Below are positions 7,349 to 15,192 of a stretch of 64,000 nucleotides of DNA, piece after piece (within the stretch, counting starts at the first letter, position 1; every line of letters starts with the position of its first letter). Origin of the DNA: Streptomyces sp. DG2A-72 (lineage in GTDB: Bacteria; Actinomycetota; Actinomycetes; Streptomycetales; Streptomycetaceae); the NCBI RefSeq assembly GCF_030499575.1, contig NZ_JASTLC010000001.1, forward strand, positions 868,001 through 932,000, written 5' to 3'. The position numbers and the translations under genes were made by a program. The notes beneath the pieces are model-generated. The model was not told the DNA's origin. It did not search any database and worked only from the letters and a program-made list of their open reading frames with translations.

Positions 7349-8059
7349 ATGACGCGGAAGAACGCCCTGATCGTCCGAGGCGGATGGGAGGGGCACCAGC
7401 CGGTCAAAGCCACGGAGCTGTTCCTGCCCTTCCTGGAAAGCAGTGGATACGACGTCCGGATCGAGGAGTCGACCGACGTGTACGCCGACACCGCCGCGAT
7501 GGCCGGCACCGATCTCGTCGTGCAGTGCGTCACGATGTCGGAGATCACGGCCGAGCAGCTGGCGGGACTGCGCGCGGCGGTCGAGGCCGGCACCGGATTC
7601 ACCGGATGGCACGGCGGCATCGCCGACTCGTTCCGCGCCTCCTCGGACTATCTCCACCTGGTGGGAGGGCAGTTCGCGACCCACCCGGGCAAAGAGCCCT
7701 GCGAACGCCGGGGTGTTCAGGAGGACAACTACCTTCCCCACACCGTCACCCTCACGGAACTCGGCCGCGAACACCCCATCACGGCCGGCATCGAGGACTT
7801 CGACCTCTGCACCGAGCAGTACTGGGTGCTCCACGACGACCTCATCGACGTACTGGCCACCACCACCCATCCCACCCGGCCGTGGCAGCCCTGGGACCGA
7901 CCGGTCACCTCACCCGCGGTCTGGACCCGCCGCTGGGGCGCCGGGCGGATCGTGGTGACGACACCGGGGCACAGCCTCGACGTGCTGGAGAACCCGAACG
8001 TCCGCACCGTCATCGAGAGGGGCATGCTGTGGGCGACGCGCACCGCATCGGCGTCATAG
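7349..8059 (+). CDS. ThuA domain-containing protein (trehalose-utilisation-like)
   Basis: The 236-residue protein starts at an ATG preceded by GAAGGAACC. The ThuA fold, a class-I glutamine-amidotransferase-like flavodoxin fold, is indicated by NALIVRGGWEGHQPVKATELF at the N-terminus, TGFTGWHGGIADSF in the middle and PVTSPAVWTRRWGAGRIVVTTPGHS near the C-terminus. In rhizobia ThuA works with ThuB, a Gfo/Idh/MocA oxidoreductase, in 3-keto-trehalose metabolism. The next gene here encodes exactly such an oxidoreductase and overlaps it by 31 bases, so the two very probably act together on a keto-sugar. Confidence 0.9.
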   Translation: MTRKNALIVRGGWEGHQPVKATELFLPFLESSGYDVRIEESTDVYADTAAMAGTDLVVQCVTMSEITAEQLAGLRAAVEAGTGFTGWHGGIADSFRASSDYLHLVGGQFATHPGKEPCERRGVQEDNYLPHTVTLTELGREHPITAGIEDFDLCTEQYWVLHDDLIDVLATTTHPTRPWQPWDRPVTSPAVWTRRWGAGRIVVTTPGHSLDVLENPNVRTVIERGMLWATRTASAS

Positions 8060-9141
8060 GGCTCGGCGTCATCTCCCGCGCGTACCTGGACACACTCGCC
8101 GGCCATCCCGCCGTGCGCCTCACCGCGGTCGCCGACCTCGACGCCTCCCGGTCGGCCGCTGTCGCCGCCGAACGGCCCGGCGTCGAGGCGCTGACCGTCG
8201 AGGAGTTGCTGAGCAGCCCGGACGTGGACACGGTGCTGAACCTCACTGTTCCCGCCGCGCACGCCGAGATCGCTCTCGGCGCCATCGGACGCGGGAAGAA
8301 CGTCTACGGGGAGAAACCCCTGGCCGCCGAGTTCGTCGACGCGCACGCCGTGCTGGAGGCCGCCGCGAAGGCCGGTGTCGGTGTGGGGTGCGCCCCGGAC
8401 ACCGTCCTGGGCACCGGCATCCAGACGGCGCGGGCCGCGGTGGAGGCGGGAAGCATCGGACGGCCCCTGTCCGCCTCGGCGGTCATGGTCACCCCGGGGC
8501 ACGAACGCTGGCATCCGCACCCCGACTTCTACTACACCGCCGGGGGTGGCCCGCTGCTGGACATGGGCCCGTACTACCTCGCGTCCCTGGTCCACCTGCT
8601 GGGTCCGGTGCGTGCCGTGATCGGGGCGGCCGGCCGACTGCGCGCCGAGCGCGTGATCGGCTCCGGGCCGCGCGTGGGCGAGCGGATCCCGGTCGAGGTG
8701 GACACCCATGTCTCCGGTGTCCTGGAGCACGCGAGCGGGGCCCTGACGACGCTCACGACGAGCTTCGACGGCGTGGCCACCACCGCCGCGCCGATCGAGA
8801 TCCACGGCGAGACGGGGACCCTCACGGTCCCGGATCCGAACCACTTCGACGGCGAGGTGCGGCTCCACGAACTCGGCGGCACACAGTGGCGCCCGCTCCC
8901 GCCGTCGGCGGGCTACGCCGCCGGCGCACGCGGCATCGGCCTGCTCGACTTCATCGCCGCCGACGGACAGCGGGCGCCCCGCGCGAACGGTGATCTCGCC
9001 CTGCACGTGCTGGAGACGATGAGTGCCCTGCTCCGCTCGTCCGCCGAGGGGCGGCGCATAGAGCTGACCACATCGGCAGAGCCGCCCGTCCTGGTTCCGC
9101 TGACGGCCACGGCGGAGTGGAGAGGATCGGACGCTCCATGA
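8029..9141 (+). CDS. Gfo/Idh/MocA-family oxidoreductase
   Basis: The 370-residue protein has an N-terminal Rossmann fold (RIGVIGLGVISRAYLDTLAG) and the family's EKPLA motif in GKNVYGEKPLA, which carries the catalytic Lys. The C-terminal alpha/beta domain includes GGGPLLDMGPYYLASLVHLLG. These enzymes oxidise or reduce sugar hydroxyls using NAD(P). I chose a GTG at 8029, preceded by GAGAGGGG, because upstream sequence in this frame is the shadow of the ThuA gene. The 31-base overlap with ThuA implies coupled expression. Confidence 0.9.
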   Translation: MGDAHRIGVIGLGVISRAYLDTLAGHPAVRLTAVADLDASRSAAVAAERPGVEALTVEELLSSPDVDTVLNLTVPAAHAEIALGAIGRGKNVYGEKPLAAEFVDAHAVLEAAAKAGVGVGCAPDTVLGTGIQTARAAVEAGSIGRPLSASAVMVTPGHERWHPHPDFYYTAGGGPLLDMGPYYLASLVHLLGPVRAVIGAAGRLRAERVIGSGPRVGERIPVEVDTHVSGVLEHASGALTTLTTSFDGVATTAAPIEIHGETGTLTVPDPNHFDGEVRLHELGGTQWRPLPPSAGYAAGARGIGLLDFIAADGQRAPRANGDLALHVLETMSALLRSSAEGRRIELTTSAEPPVLVPLTATAEWRGSDAP

Positions 9142-9153
9142 CGCCGACGCGCG

Positions 9154-10632
9154 TCAGTCCACGGGCCACGTGTGCGCGGGCGCGTTGAGGTGCATGTAGT
9201 CCATGTACGTCGTCGTCATCTGCCGTAGCGCCTCCCGCCGGTCCGAGGCGAGGCCCTTCTGCAGGTGGTGCACCGTCTCCGCCTGCCACAGGGCGCCGTT
9301 GCGGGCGGTGACACAGCGCTGCTCGATGATGCCCAGCATGGGTTCACGCCAGGTCGCGTCCAGGCCGGCCAGCTCCAGGCCGCGATGGGCCAGCGGCAGC
9401 AGGCGCCGCAACACCAGTTCCGTGACCGGCACTTCGCCCATGCCGGGCCAGTACAGACGGGCGTCGATGCCGTCACGGGCCGCGGCGTGGAGGTTCTCCT
9501 CGGCGACCGTGAAGGACATCCGTGTCCAGACCGGCCGGTCCTCGTCGACCAGGGCGCGCGTCAAGCCGTAGTAGAAGGCGCCGTTGGCGATGACGTCGGC
9601 CACGGTGGGGCCGGCGGGCAGGACCCGGTTCTCGATGCGCAGATGCGGCCCGCTGTCGGTGACGGCGTAGACGGGGCGGTTCCAGCGGTAGATCGTGCCG
9701 TTGTGCAGCGTCAGTTCGCCCAGTTGCGGCACGCCTCCCGCGTCGAGCGCCTCCTGCGGGTCCTCGTCGTCGCACAGCGGCAGCAGCGCCGGGTAGTAGC
9801 GCACGTTCTCCTCGAAGAGGTCGAAGACGCTGGTGATCCAACGTTCTCCGAACCACACGCGCGGTCGTACTCCCTGGGCCTTGATCTCCTGTGGGCGGGT
9901 GTCGGTGGCCTGCTCGAACAGGGGGATACGGGACTCGCGCCACAGTTCCCTGCCGAAGAGGAAGGGCGAGTTCGCCGCCAGGGCGATCTGCACGCCCGCG
10001 ATGGCCTGGGCCGCGTTCCAGTAGTCCGCGAACTCCTTCGGGTCGACCTGGAGGTGGAACTGGGTGCTGGTGCAGGCCGCCTCGGGGGTGATGACGTCGG
10101 CGTACATCGACAGACGCTCCACGCCGTCCACCCGGATCCGCAGATCCTCGCCCCGCGCCGCGAAGATCTGCTCGTTGAGCAGCCGGTACCGGGGATCTCC
10201 GGAGAGGGCGGCCTCGCCCACGTCCGCCTCCCCCAGCGTCGGCAGAATGCCGATCATGATCAGGTGCGCGCCCACGGCCGAGGCGCGTTCCTCGGCGTGG
10301 TTGAGCGCGTCGCGGATCGCCTGTTCCCAGGCGCCGGGGCCGCCGGCCGTCAGTCGCCGGGGCGGGATGTTGATCTCCAGGTTGAAGCGGCCCAGCTCGC
10401 TCGACCAGGCGGGGTCGGCGATCGCCTGGAGGACCTCCGTGTTGCGCATCGCCGGCCGCCCGTCACCGTCCACCAGGTTGAGCTCTATCTCCAGCCCGAC
10501 CTGGGGGCGCTCGCTCTCGAAAGCCGACTCGCGCAGCATCTGCGCCAGCACATCGAGGCAGGTGTGCATCTTCTCCCGGTATCGACGCCGGTCCTCCCGC
10601 GTGAACACAAGGGCCGGCACATCACGTCCCAT
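9154..10632 (-). CDS. Glutamate-cysteine ligase family protein (GCS2-type carboxylate-amine ligase)
   Basis: The 492-residue protein matches the GCS2/EgtA-like ligase fold. Seen are GLEIELNLVDGDGRP near 50, the NLEINIPPR segment near 90, STQFHLQVDP, AANSPFLFGRELWRESR and LRIENRVLPAGPTVADV. The family joins glutamate to cysteine or another amine using ATP. In actinomycetes EgtA makes gamma-glutamylcysteine for ergothioneine, but no other egt genes are near, so it may be one of the substrate-unknown paralogues. It starts at an ATG with GGGAGGA before it and converges with the Gfo/Idh gene, 12 bases away. Confidence 0.85.
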   Translation of the reverse strand: MGRDVPALVFTREDRRRYREKMHTCLDVLAQMLRESAFESERPQVGLEIELNLVDGDGRPAMRNTEVLQAIADPAWSSELGRFNLEINIPPRRLTAGGPGAWEQAIRDALNHAEERASAVGAHLIMIGILPTLGEADVGEAALSGDPRYRLLNEQIFAARGEDLRIRVDGVERLSMYADVITPEAACTSTQFHLQVDPKEFADYWNAAQAIAGVQIALAANSPFLFGRELWRESRIPLFEQATDTRPQEIKAQGVRPRVWFGERWITSVFDLFEENVRYYPALLPLCDDEDPQEALDAGGVPQLGELTLHNGTIYRWNRPVYAVTDSGPHLRIENRVLPAGPTVADVIANGAFYYGLTRALVDEDRPVWTRMSFTVAEENLHAAARDGIDARLYWPGMGEVPVTELVLRRLLPLAHRGLELAGLDATWREPMLGIIEQRCVTARNGALWQAETVHHLQKGLASDRREALRQMTTTYMDYMHLNAPAHTWPVD

Positions 10633-10864
10633 CGTGTCCTCCCGAGTTCCCTCGGCGGATACCTGTGCTCCCAGCGTCGCACCTCCGGCGGAACCGGGAC
10701 AGTCAGCCCAAAGCCGCAGTCCGTGCGGAGGCCGCACATCGCCTCGTCGATCACAGAGCGTGCTCGTCCGCAGCGCACACGGTGAGCTTGCCCGGGAGGG
10801 GTCCCGGGGGCGGCCGGTTAGAAATGCCGGGCGGGTTCCCCCTCGACGACAGGAGGTCCAACTG

Positions 10865-11233
10865 ATGAGCACGAGTATGCGCCGACGCGCCGCGACGACC
10901 GCCGTGACACTGACCATGGCGGGCGCACTGGGGTTCGGGGTGATGACGCCGACGGCGTCCGCCGCGCCGGGGCCCTGCTATGACGGACGGTGCAACATCA
11001 CCGTGAAGGCCCCCAAGACCATCAAGGTCAACGCACGGAAGTTCGGGTTCGGGAAGCTGAAGGTCACCAGCGTCAGCTCCCGTGCCGTCAAGTTCTCGGC
11101 CACCTCGGGCGGGACGCACCTGAGCGGCAGCACCAGCCCGGGCGGCACCGTCAAGTTCAACAACCTGAAGATCTGGGTGAAGTCGGTCTCCGGCAGCAAG
11201 GCCAAGCTCGGCCTGTTCCCCACCCGGTCCTGA
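10865..11233 (+). CDS. Small secreted protein (122 aa), function unknown
   Basis: A Sec signal peptide is clear: basic MSTSMRRRAAT, a hydrophobic core and a cleavage site near TASAA-PGP at about 35. The mature chain is about 87 residues, rich in Lys, Ser and Val, with one Cys pair (PCYDGRCNITV) and alternating beta-like segments (KLKVTSVSSRAVKFSATSG). It resembles a small beta-sandwich, but I do not recognise a family. The ribosome site AGGAGG lies eight bases before the ATG. It has its own terminator downstream. Confidence 0.75.
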   Translation: MSTSMRRRAATTAVTLTMAGALGFGVMTPTASAAPGPCYDGRCNITVKAPKTIKVNARKFGFGKLKVTSVSSRAVKFSATSGGTHLSGSTSPGGTVKFNNLKIWVKSVSGSKAKLGLFPTRS

Positions 11234-11243
11234 CCTTGATGCT

Positions 11244-11276
11244 GAACCCCGGCGCCGTCGACCGGCGCCGGGGTTC
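11244..11276. terminator. Strong bidirectional hairpin terminator
   Basis: GAACCCCGGCGCCG (11244-11257) and CGGCGCCGGGGTTC (11263-11276) form a perfect 14-bp stem with a 5-base loop. It lies between the convergent ends of the small secreted protein gene and the alginate lyase gene, placed to stop transcription from both sides. Confidence 0.8.
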
Positions 11277-11296
11277 GTTTCCGCACCACCGTGATG

Positions 11297-12082
11297 TCAG
11301 GAGTGGGTGACCTTGATGCCGGAGATGCGGACCTCGCCGTAGTTCTTGGCGCTGCACGGGTCGGAGTTGTCGCAGTTGGCCTGCGTGTAGGCCCCGGCCT
11401 TGAAGTAGTTGGTGTCGCCGTCGTGGGAGATCGTGGTCTCCAGCTGCCCGTTGTAGTACACGTCGATCTTCCCGTCCTCCGCCACGAACTTGGCCTCGAA
11501 CTCCGTGCCCAGTTCATAGTCGTCGGTGACGAGGTGATGGTGGCGATCGTCGCCCTCGGTGACGTAGAGGCTGCTGCCTTCGAGACGGAAGACCGTGACG
11601 TCGTCGTCCCCGCCGTGGACCTGCGCGCCGACCAGGTACGGCCTCTCCTTGGGCAGGGCCATGAACGCCTCGTCGACCACGAGCGTGTGGGTGCCCTCTG
11701 TCGTGGACCACTCGGCCTCGTCCTCGCCGCCGTCGGTCATCTCCCGCAGTTCGGCGCGCGGATAGCTGGAGCCCCCGGTCGTCACGCCGTTGACGGCGGC
11801 CCGGAACCGGACCGCGTCGCAGTCGCCGCTGACCCGGAACCACGGGGACGCGGAGAAGCCCTTCAGCTGGGGCTGGGTGATCTCGGTGGGGTCCTCGTCC
11901 TCGCCGGTGGGCAGGGTCAGCTTCCAGTCGCTCAGGTCGAGGACGTCGGACGGGGCTGCGCACTGGGCGGCCGCCCGCTCCTGCGCCGCCGCCGGAGCGG
12001 CGGGCTGCGCGGACAGCGTGAGCGCGGCGGTCGACACAGCCGTGACGACGCCCGCCAGCACGTTGGTCGGAGTGCTTGGCAT
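11297..12082 (-). CDS. Secreted polysaccharide lyase family 7 (alginate lyase)
   Basis: The 261-residue protein carries a signal peptide (about 1-33) and a PL7 beta-jelly-roll. The three family motifs are visible: SYPRAELRE, corresponding to RSELRE with the catalytic Arg; VGAQVHG, corresponding to the QIH/QVH motif whose His helps neutralise the uronate; and YFKAGAYTQ, corresponding to YFKAGVYNQ with the catalytic Tyr. PL7 enzymes cleave alginate by beta-elimination; a Val in the QxH motif is usually linked to polyM preference in this family, a weak guide. Two Cys pairs probably form disulfides. It stands alone, without transport genes, convergent to its left neighbour and divergent from a Ser/Thr kinase. 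Confidence 0.9.
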   Translation of the reverse strand: MPSTPTNVLAGVVTAVSTAALTLSAQPAAPAAAQERAAAQCAAPSDVLDLSDWKLTLPTGEDEDPTEITQPQLKGFSASPWFRVSGDCDAVRFRAAVNGVTTGGSSYPRAELREMTDGGEDEAEWSTTEGTHTLVVDEAFMALPKERPYLVGAQVHGGDDDVTVFRLEGSSLYVTEGDDRHHHLVTDDYELGTEFEAKFVAEDGKIDVYYNGQLETTISHDGDTNYFKAGAYTQANCDNSDPCSAKNYGEVRISGIKVTHS

Positions 12083-12358
12083 GGAGGGTTTCCTCCCTCT
12101 CTCGGATGCTCGGTTCTGGCCGTCCCGTACGGTATGGGTCGTCGGCGGGACGGGTCCCGAAGCACCTCCGCTTCACTGTCGACCATGGCCGAAAGCCCCA
12201 GCCACCCCACCTCCCTCCCCCTCATCGCCTCTACGCTTGCGTGCGACTGATGGAGGCTCTGGGTAGACACTGCGTACGGCCCGTCCGGCGCAGTAAGTTC
12301 GATCCGTGCGCACGGCCGCGGTCGTATGCGTTCTGGACTCGAACGAGGGGGAAGATCC

Positions 12359-14266
12359 GTGCGTTCCGGGGACGAGTTTGCCGGTCGCTATGTGCTGAGG
12401 GAGGTCATCGGCGCGGGGCGGAGCGGTGACGTGTGGCTGGCCCACGACTCGGTGGTGGGACAGGACGTCGCGCTGAAACCTGAGCGGGTCGACGAGGACC
12501 GCGAGACCGCGGTCCGACGCCTGCTGGGCGAGCCGCGCGCCATGGCCAAGTTCCGCGACCATCCGCACGTGGTGACCCTGTTCGACGTCGTGACCGTGCC
12601 GGCGGACGGCGAGGGGTCGGACACCTACTGGTTCGTCATGGAGTACGTTCCCGGCGGCGGCCTGGACCGACTGCCCCCGGTCTCTCCGGTGCGGGCCGCC
12701 CGCATGGGTGCCCAACTCGCCGACGCGCTCGCCGCGTTGCACGAAGCAGGCATCGTCCACTGCGACGTCAAGCCCGCCAACATCGGCCTCAGCCGCCGCG
12801 GTGCGGCGAAGCTGCTGGACTTCGGCGCCGCGTACCGGGTCGGCGGCACCGACACCATCACGGCCAACGGACCCTTCAGCTTCACTCCGGACTACGCCGC
12901 CCCCGAGCTGGCGCGGGGCAATGTGCCTCGGCCCGCCTCGGATGTGTTCTGCCTGGCCACCACCCTGTACGCGCTGGTCACCGGTTCACCCCCGCGCGGC
13001 GGCGAGACCGAACAGGACGGTGACCGCTGGGAGGACGGGGACTCGCAGGACACCGACCGTCTGCGGTACTGGAAGGCCGAGCAGGGCGTCGTCGAGATGG
13101 ACGCCGACGCCGTGGGACCGCTGTACCCCGTGCTCACCGCCATGCTGCAGCGCGACCCCCGGCAGCGCCCCGACGCCGTCGAGGTCAAGCGGCTCCTGGA
13201 AGCCGTCGCCGGACCGGAGTCGGACACCACGCAGGACAGCGCCCGGCGCCCGTACCGGCGCGGCCGGCTGCTCGCCGCGGCTCTCGGCCTCAGTGCCGCG
13301 CTGGCGCTGGGGCTCATCGCCCTCCCCGACGACGGGGACGGCCGGCCCGCCGCCGACGGGACCGACCCGAGCCAGGGGGCGCAAGGCGCCGCCAACGCCA
13401 AAGCGTCGGCCCTGATCGGCGATCCGCACACCGCCGACGTGTGCGCCCTGGCCGACCCCGACGCTCTCGACCAGTTCGGCACCGCCAAAGTCGACGTGGA
13501 CTACGGGAACTTCGACCGCTGCGACATGCTCGTGAGCGTCGACGACAAGACCCGGATCGATGTGTCGATCCAGCTGCGCCGGGGCTCGCCGCCCGAGACG
13601 TCGAAGCCCTCCAGCACCATCGGGAGGATCGGCATCCGGGAGGAGGAGGCGGAGAGCGACGAGTGCAAGCTGCTGCTGACATCCGACGGCGACACCGAGG
13701 ACACCCTCGTCGGAATCCGCGTCAACATGGGCGACGGGTCCGTGAACGGCGGCAACGCGACGCTGTGCACGGTCGCCAACAAGGCCGCGGAGAGCGCCGC
13801 GAACATCCTCGACAAGGGTCCGGTCCCCCGTCGTGACCCCGGCTACAAACGGGCGTCACTGGCGTGGGCGAACGCCTGCGAACTGCTCGACGCCAAGGCG
13901 CTCTCCGTCGTTCCCGGCCTCAAGGTCGACGTACCGGTCGTCGGGGTCGCGGACTGGAGCTGCGAGTGGTCGAGCGATGTCGACGGCCTGGACACGGAGA
14001 TCGCCTTCTTCCGTGACCAGCCGAGGTCCGCGGCGGACGGCGCCGACGAGGTCACGCTCAGCGGATACCGCACGGTCATCGAGCCGGGCGACGACGGCGA
14101 CGCCTGTTCTGCCTTCGTCGAGTACCGCCAGTACAGCGGCCAGGACGCTGAGACGGCCGCCGAGATGGTGCGCCTGGACGTCGGCGGCGAGCGCTCCACG
14201 GACCAGCTCTGCGGGATGGCCACCCGACTCGCCGGCTCCGCCGCCACCGCACTCCGCGCGCAATGA
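12359..14266 (+). CDS. Transmembrane Ser/Thr protein kinase with extracytoplasmic sensor-like domain
   Basis: The 635-residue protein starts at a GTG with GAGGGGGA before it. The kinase domain occupies about 8-295: glycine loop VIGAGRSGDVW, Lys40 in VALK, HCDVKPANIGL with catalytic Asp136 (HCD replaces the usual HRD), and LDFGAAY with Asp154. One transmembrane helix lies at about 302-323. The outer part contains two similar cysteine-bearing repeats (VCALADPDALDQFGTAKVDV and ANACELLDAKALSVVPGLKV), like the DUF3558 type of actinobacterial surface domain, instead of PASTA repeats. It heads a signalling island with an FHA protein and a second kinase. Confidence 0.9.
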   Translation: MRSGDEFAGRYVLREVIGAGRSGDVWLAHDSVVGQDVALKPERVDEDRETAVRRLLGEPRAMAKFRDHPHVVTLFDVVTVPADGEGSDTYWFVMEYVPGGGLDRLPPVSPVRAARMGAQLADALAALHEAGIVHCDVKPANIGLSRRGAAKLLDFGAAYRVGGTDTITANGPFSFTPDYAAPELARGNVPRPASDVFCLATTLYALVTGSPPRGGETEQDGDRWEDGDSQDTDRLRYWKAEQGVVEMDADAVGPLYPVLTAMLQRDPRQRPDAVEVKRLLEAVAGPESDTTQDSARRPYRRGRLLAAALGLSAALALGLIALPDDGDGRPAADGTDPSQGAQGAANAKASALIGDPHTADVCALADPDALDQFGTAKVDVDYGNFDRCDMLVSVDDKTRIDVSIQLRRGSPPETSKPSSTIGRIGIREEEAESDECKLLLTSDGDTEDTLVGIRVNMGDGSVNGGNATLCTVANKAAESAANILDKGPVPRRDPGYKRASLAWANACELLDAKALSVVPGLKVDVPVVGVADWSCEWSSDVDGLDTEIAFFRDQPRSAADGADEVTLSGYRTVIEPGDDGDACSAFVEYRQYSGQDAETAAEMVRLDVGGERSTDQLCGMATRLAGSAATALRAQ

Positions 14267-14281
14267 CCCGGAGGGCGGGGC

Positions 14282-15070
14282 TCAGGGCGCGGAGTCCGGC
14301 CAGGTCGCCTCGTCCTCCATCAGGTCCAGGTCCGGCGGGACGAGTGTGGTGGACTCGACCAGCCCCTTGAGCAGGTTGTGCAGCAGGCCGTTGTCCGCGG
14401 GGCGGCCCTGCGCCTTGTCGTGCATCAGCGGGTACTTGAAGCCGGTGCGGTCCAGGCGGCGGCGTACGGCCTCCACGCGGTACTCGATCTTGCGCTCGTT
14501 CCAGCGCGCGTCCGGGCACAGATACGCCAGCTGCTTGGCCGCCATCGCATAGGTCAGAGGGCGCGGATCCTCCTCGTAGAGCAAGTACCGCTGGCCGAGC
14601 ACGACCAGGAGCAGCCGTTCGTCGTCGTCGAGCGCCCAGGTCTCCGGCCGCGCGGTCTCGGCGCGCCGCCGCGACACCGGCCCCTGGTCGTCGTGGCTCG
14701 CCACATACAGCTCGACCAAGTGCTCACGGTAGCCGGAGCCCTTCACGAACAGGGGCGTGTAGCCGGTGGCGAGCGGGATCGGCTCGGAGGTGAGGTGCAT
14801 CATCCGGCCCCGGGGCAGCCGGACGAGCTGCTGTCCGATGTTGCGCAGCCACCAGTACCCCTGGCGATACGTCAGCTCGCCGTGCCGGCGGCTCACCCGC
14901 AGGTCGTCCACGCCGACGCCCAGGTCCACGTCCGGCTTCTCGCCACGGCCGAAGGAGACCGTCAGGCCCGGCCGGGGCGGGGCGCTGAGGTCGCCGGTGA
15001 CCGAGCGCACATGCAGCGTGCCGGGCTGGGTGGGCGCGACTCCGCGCGCCAGGCTGGCGGAGGGGGTCAT
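14282..15070 (-). CDS. FHA domain protein
   Basis: The 262-residue protein has a forkhead-associated domain at about 15-115, shown by LTVSFGRGEKPDVDLGVGVD, LRVSRRHGELTYRQGYWWLRN and the closing beta-strands around LVRLPRGRMM. FHA domains bind phosphothreonine peptides. The remaining region (about 140-262) is helical and includes a winged-helix-like segment around LTYAMAAKQLAYLCPDARWN. It starts at ATG after AAGGAGAACC. Lying between two Ser/Thr kinases, it is a natural candidate for binding their phosphorylated targets or the kinases themselves. Confidence 0.88.
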   Translation of the reverse strand: MTPSASLARGVAPTQPGTLHVRSVTGDLSAPPRPGLTVSFGRGEKPDVDLGVGVDDLRVSRRHGELTYRQGYWWLRNIGQQLVRLPRGRMMHLTSEPIPLATGYTPLFVKGSGYREHLVELYVASHDDQGPVSRRRAETARPETWALDDDERLLLVVLGQRYLLYEEDPRPLTYAMAAKQLAYLCPDARWNERKIEYRVEAVRRRLDRTGFKYPLMHDKAQGRPADNGLLHNLLKGLVESTTLVPPDLDLMEDEATWPDSAP

Positions 15071-15192
15071 CGCGGTTCTCCTTGGATCGGGGGCGTTCTC
15101 GACACGCGTACGGGCGCAGTTACAGGATCCGGCATCACCTCCGGGACCCCTCCCCAAAACGCCCCCGTATAAAAGGAGCGACGGCCTGTGGG

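Noticed and set aside
9139..9156. Short hairpin TGACGC/GCGTCA between the Gfo/Idh and ligase genes
   Set aside because: The 6-bp stem overlaps both stop codons and is too weak to call a terminator with confidence.
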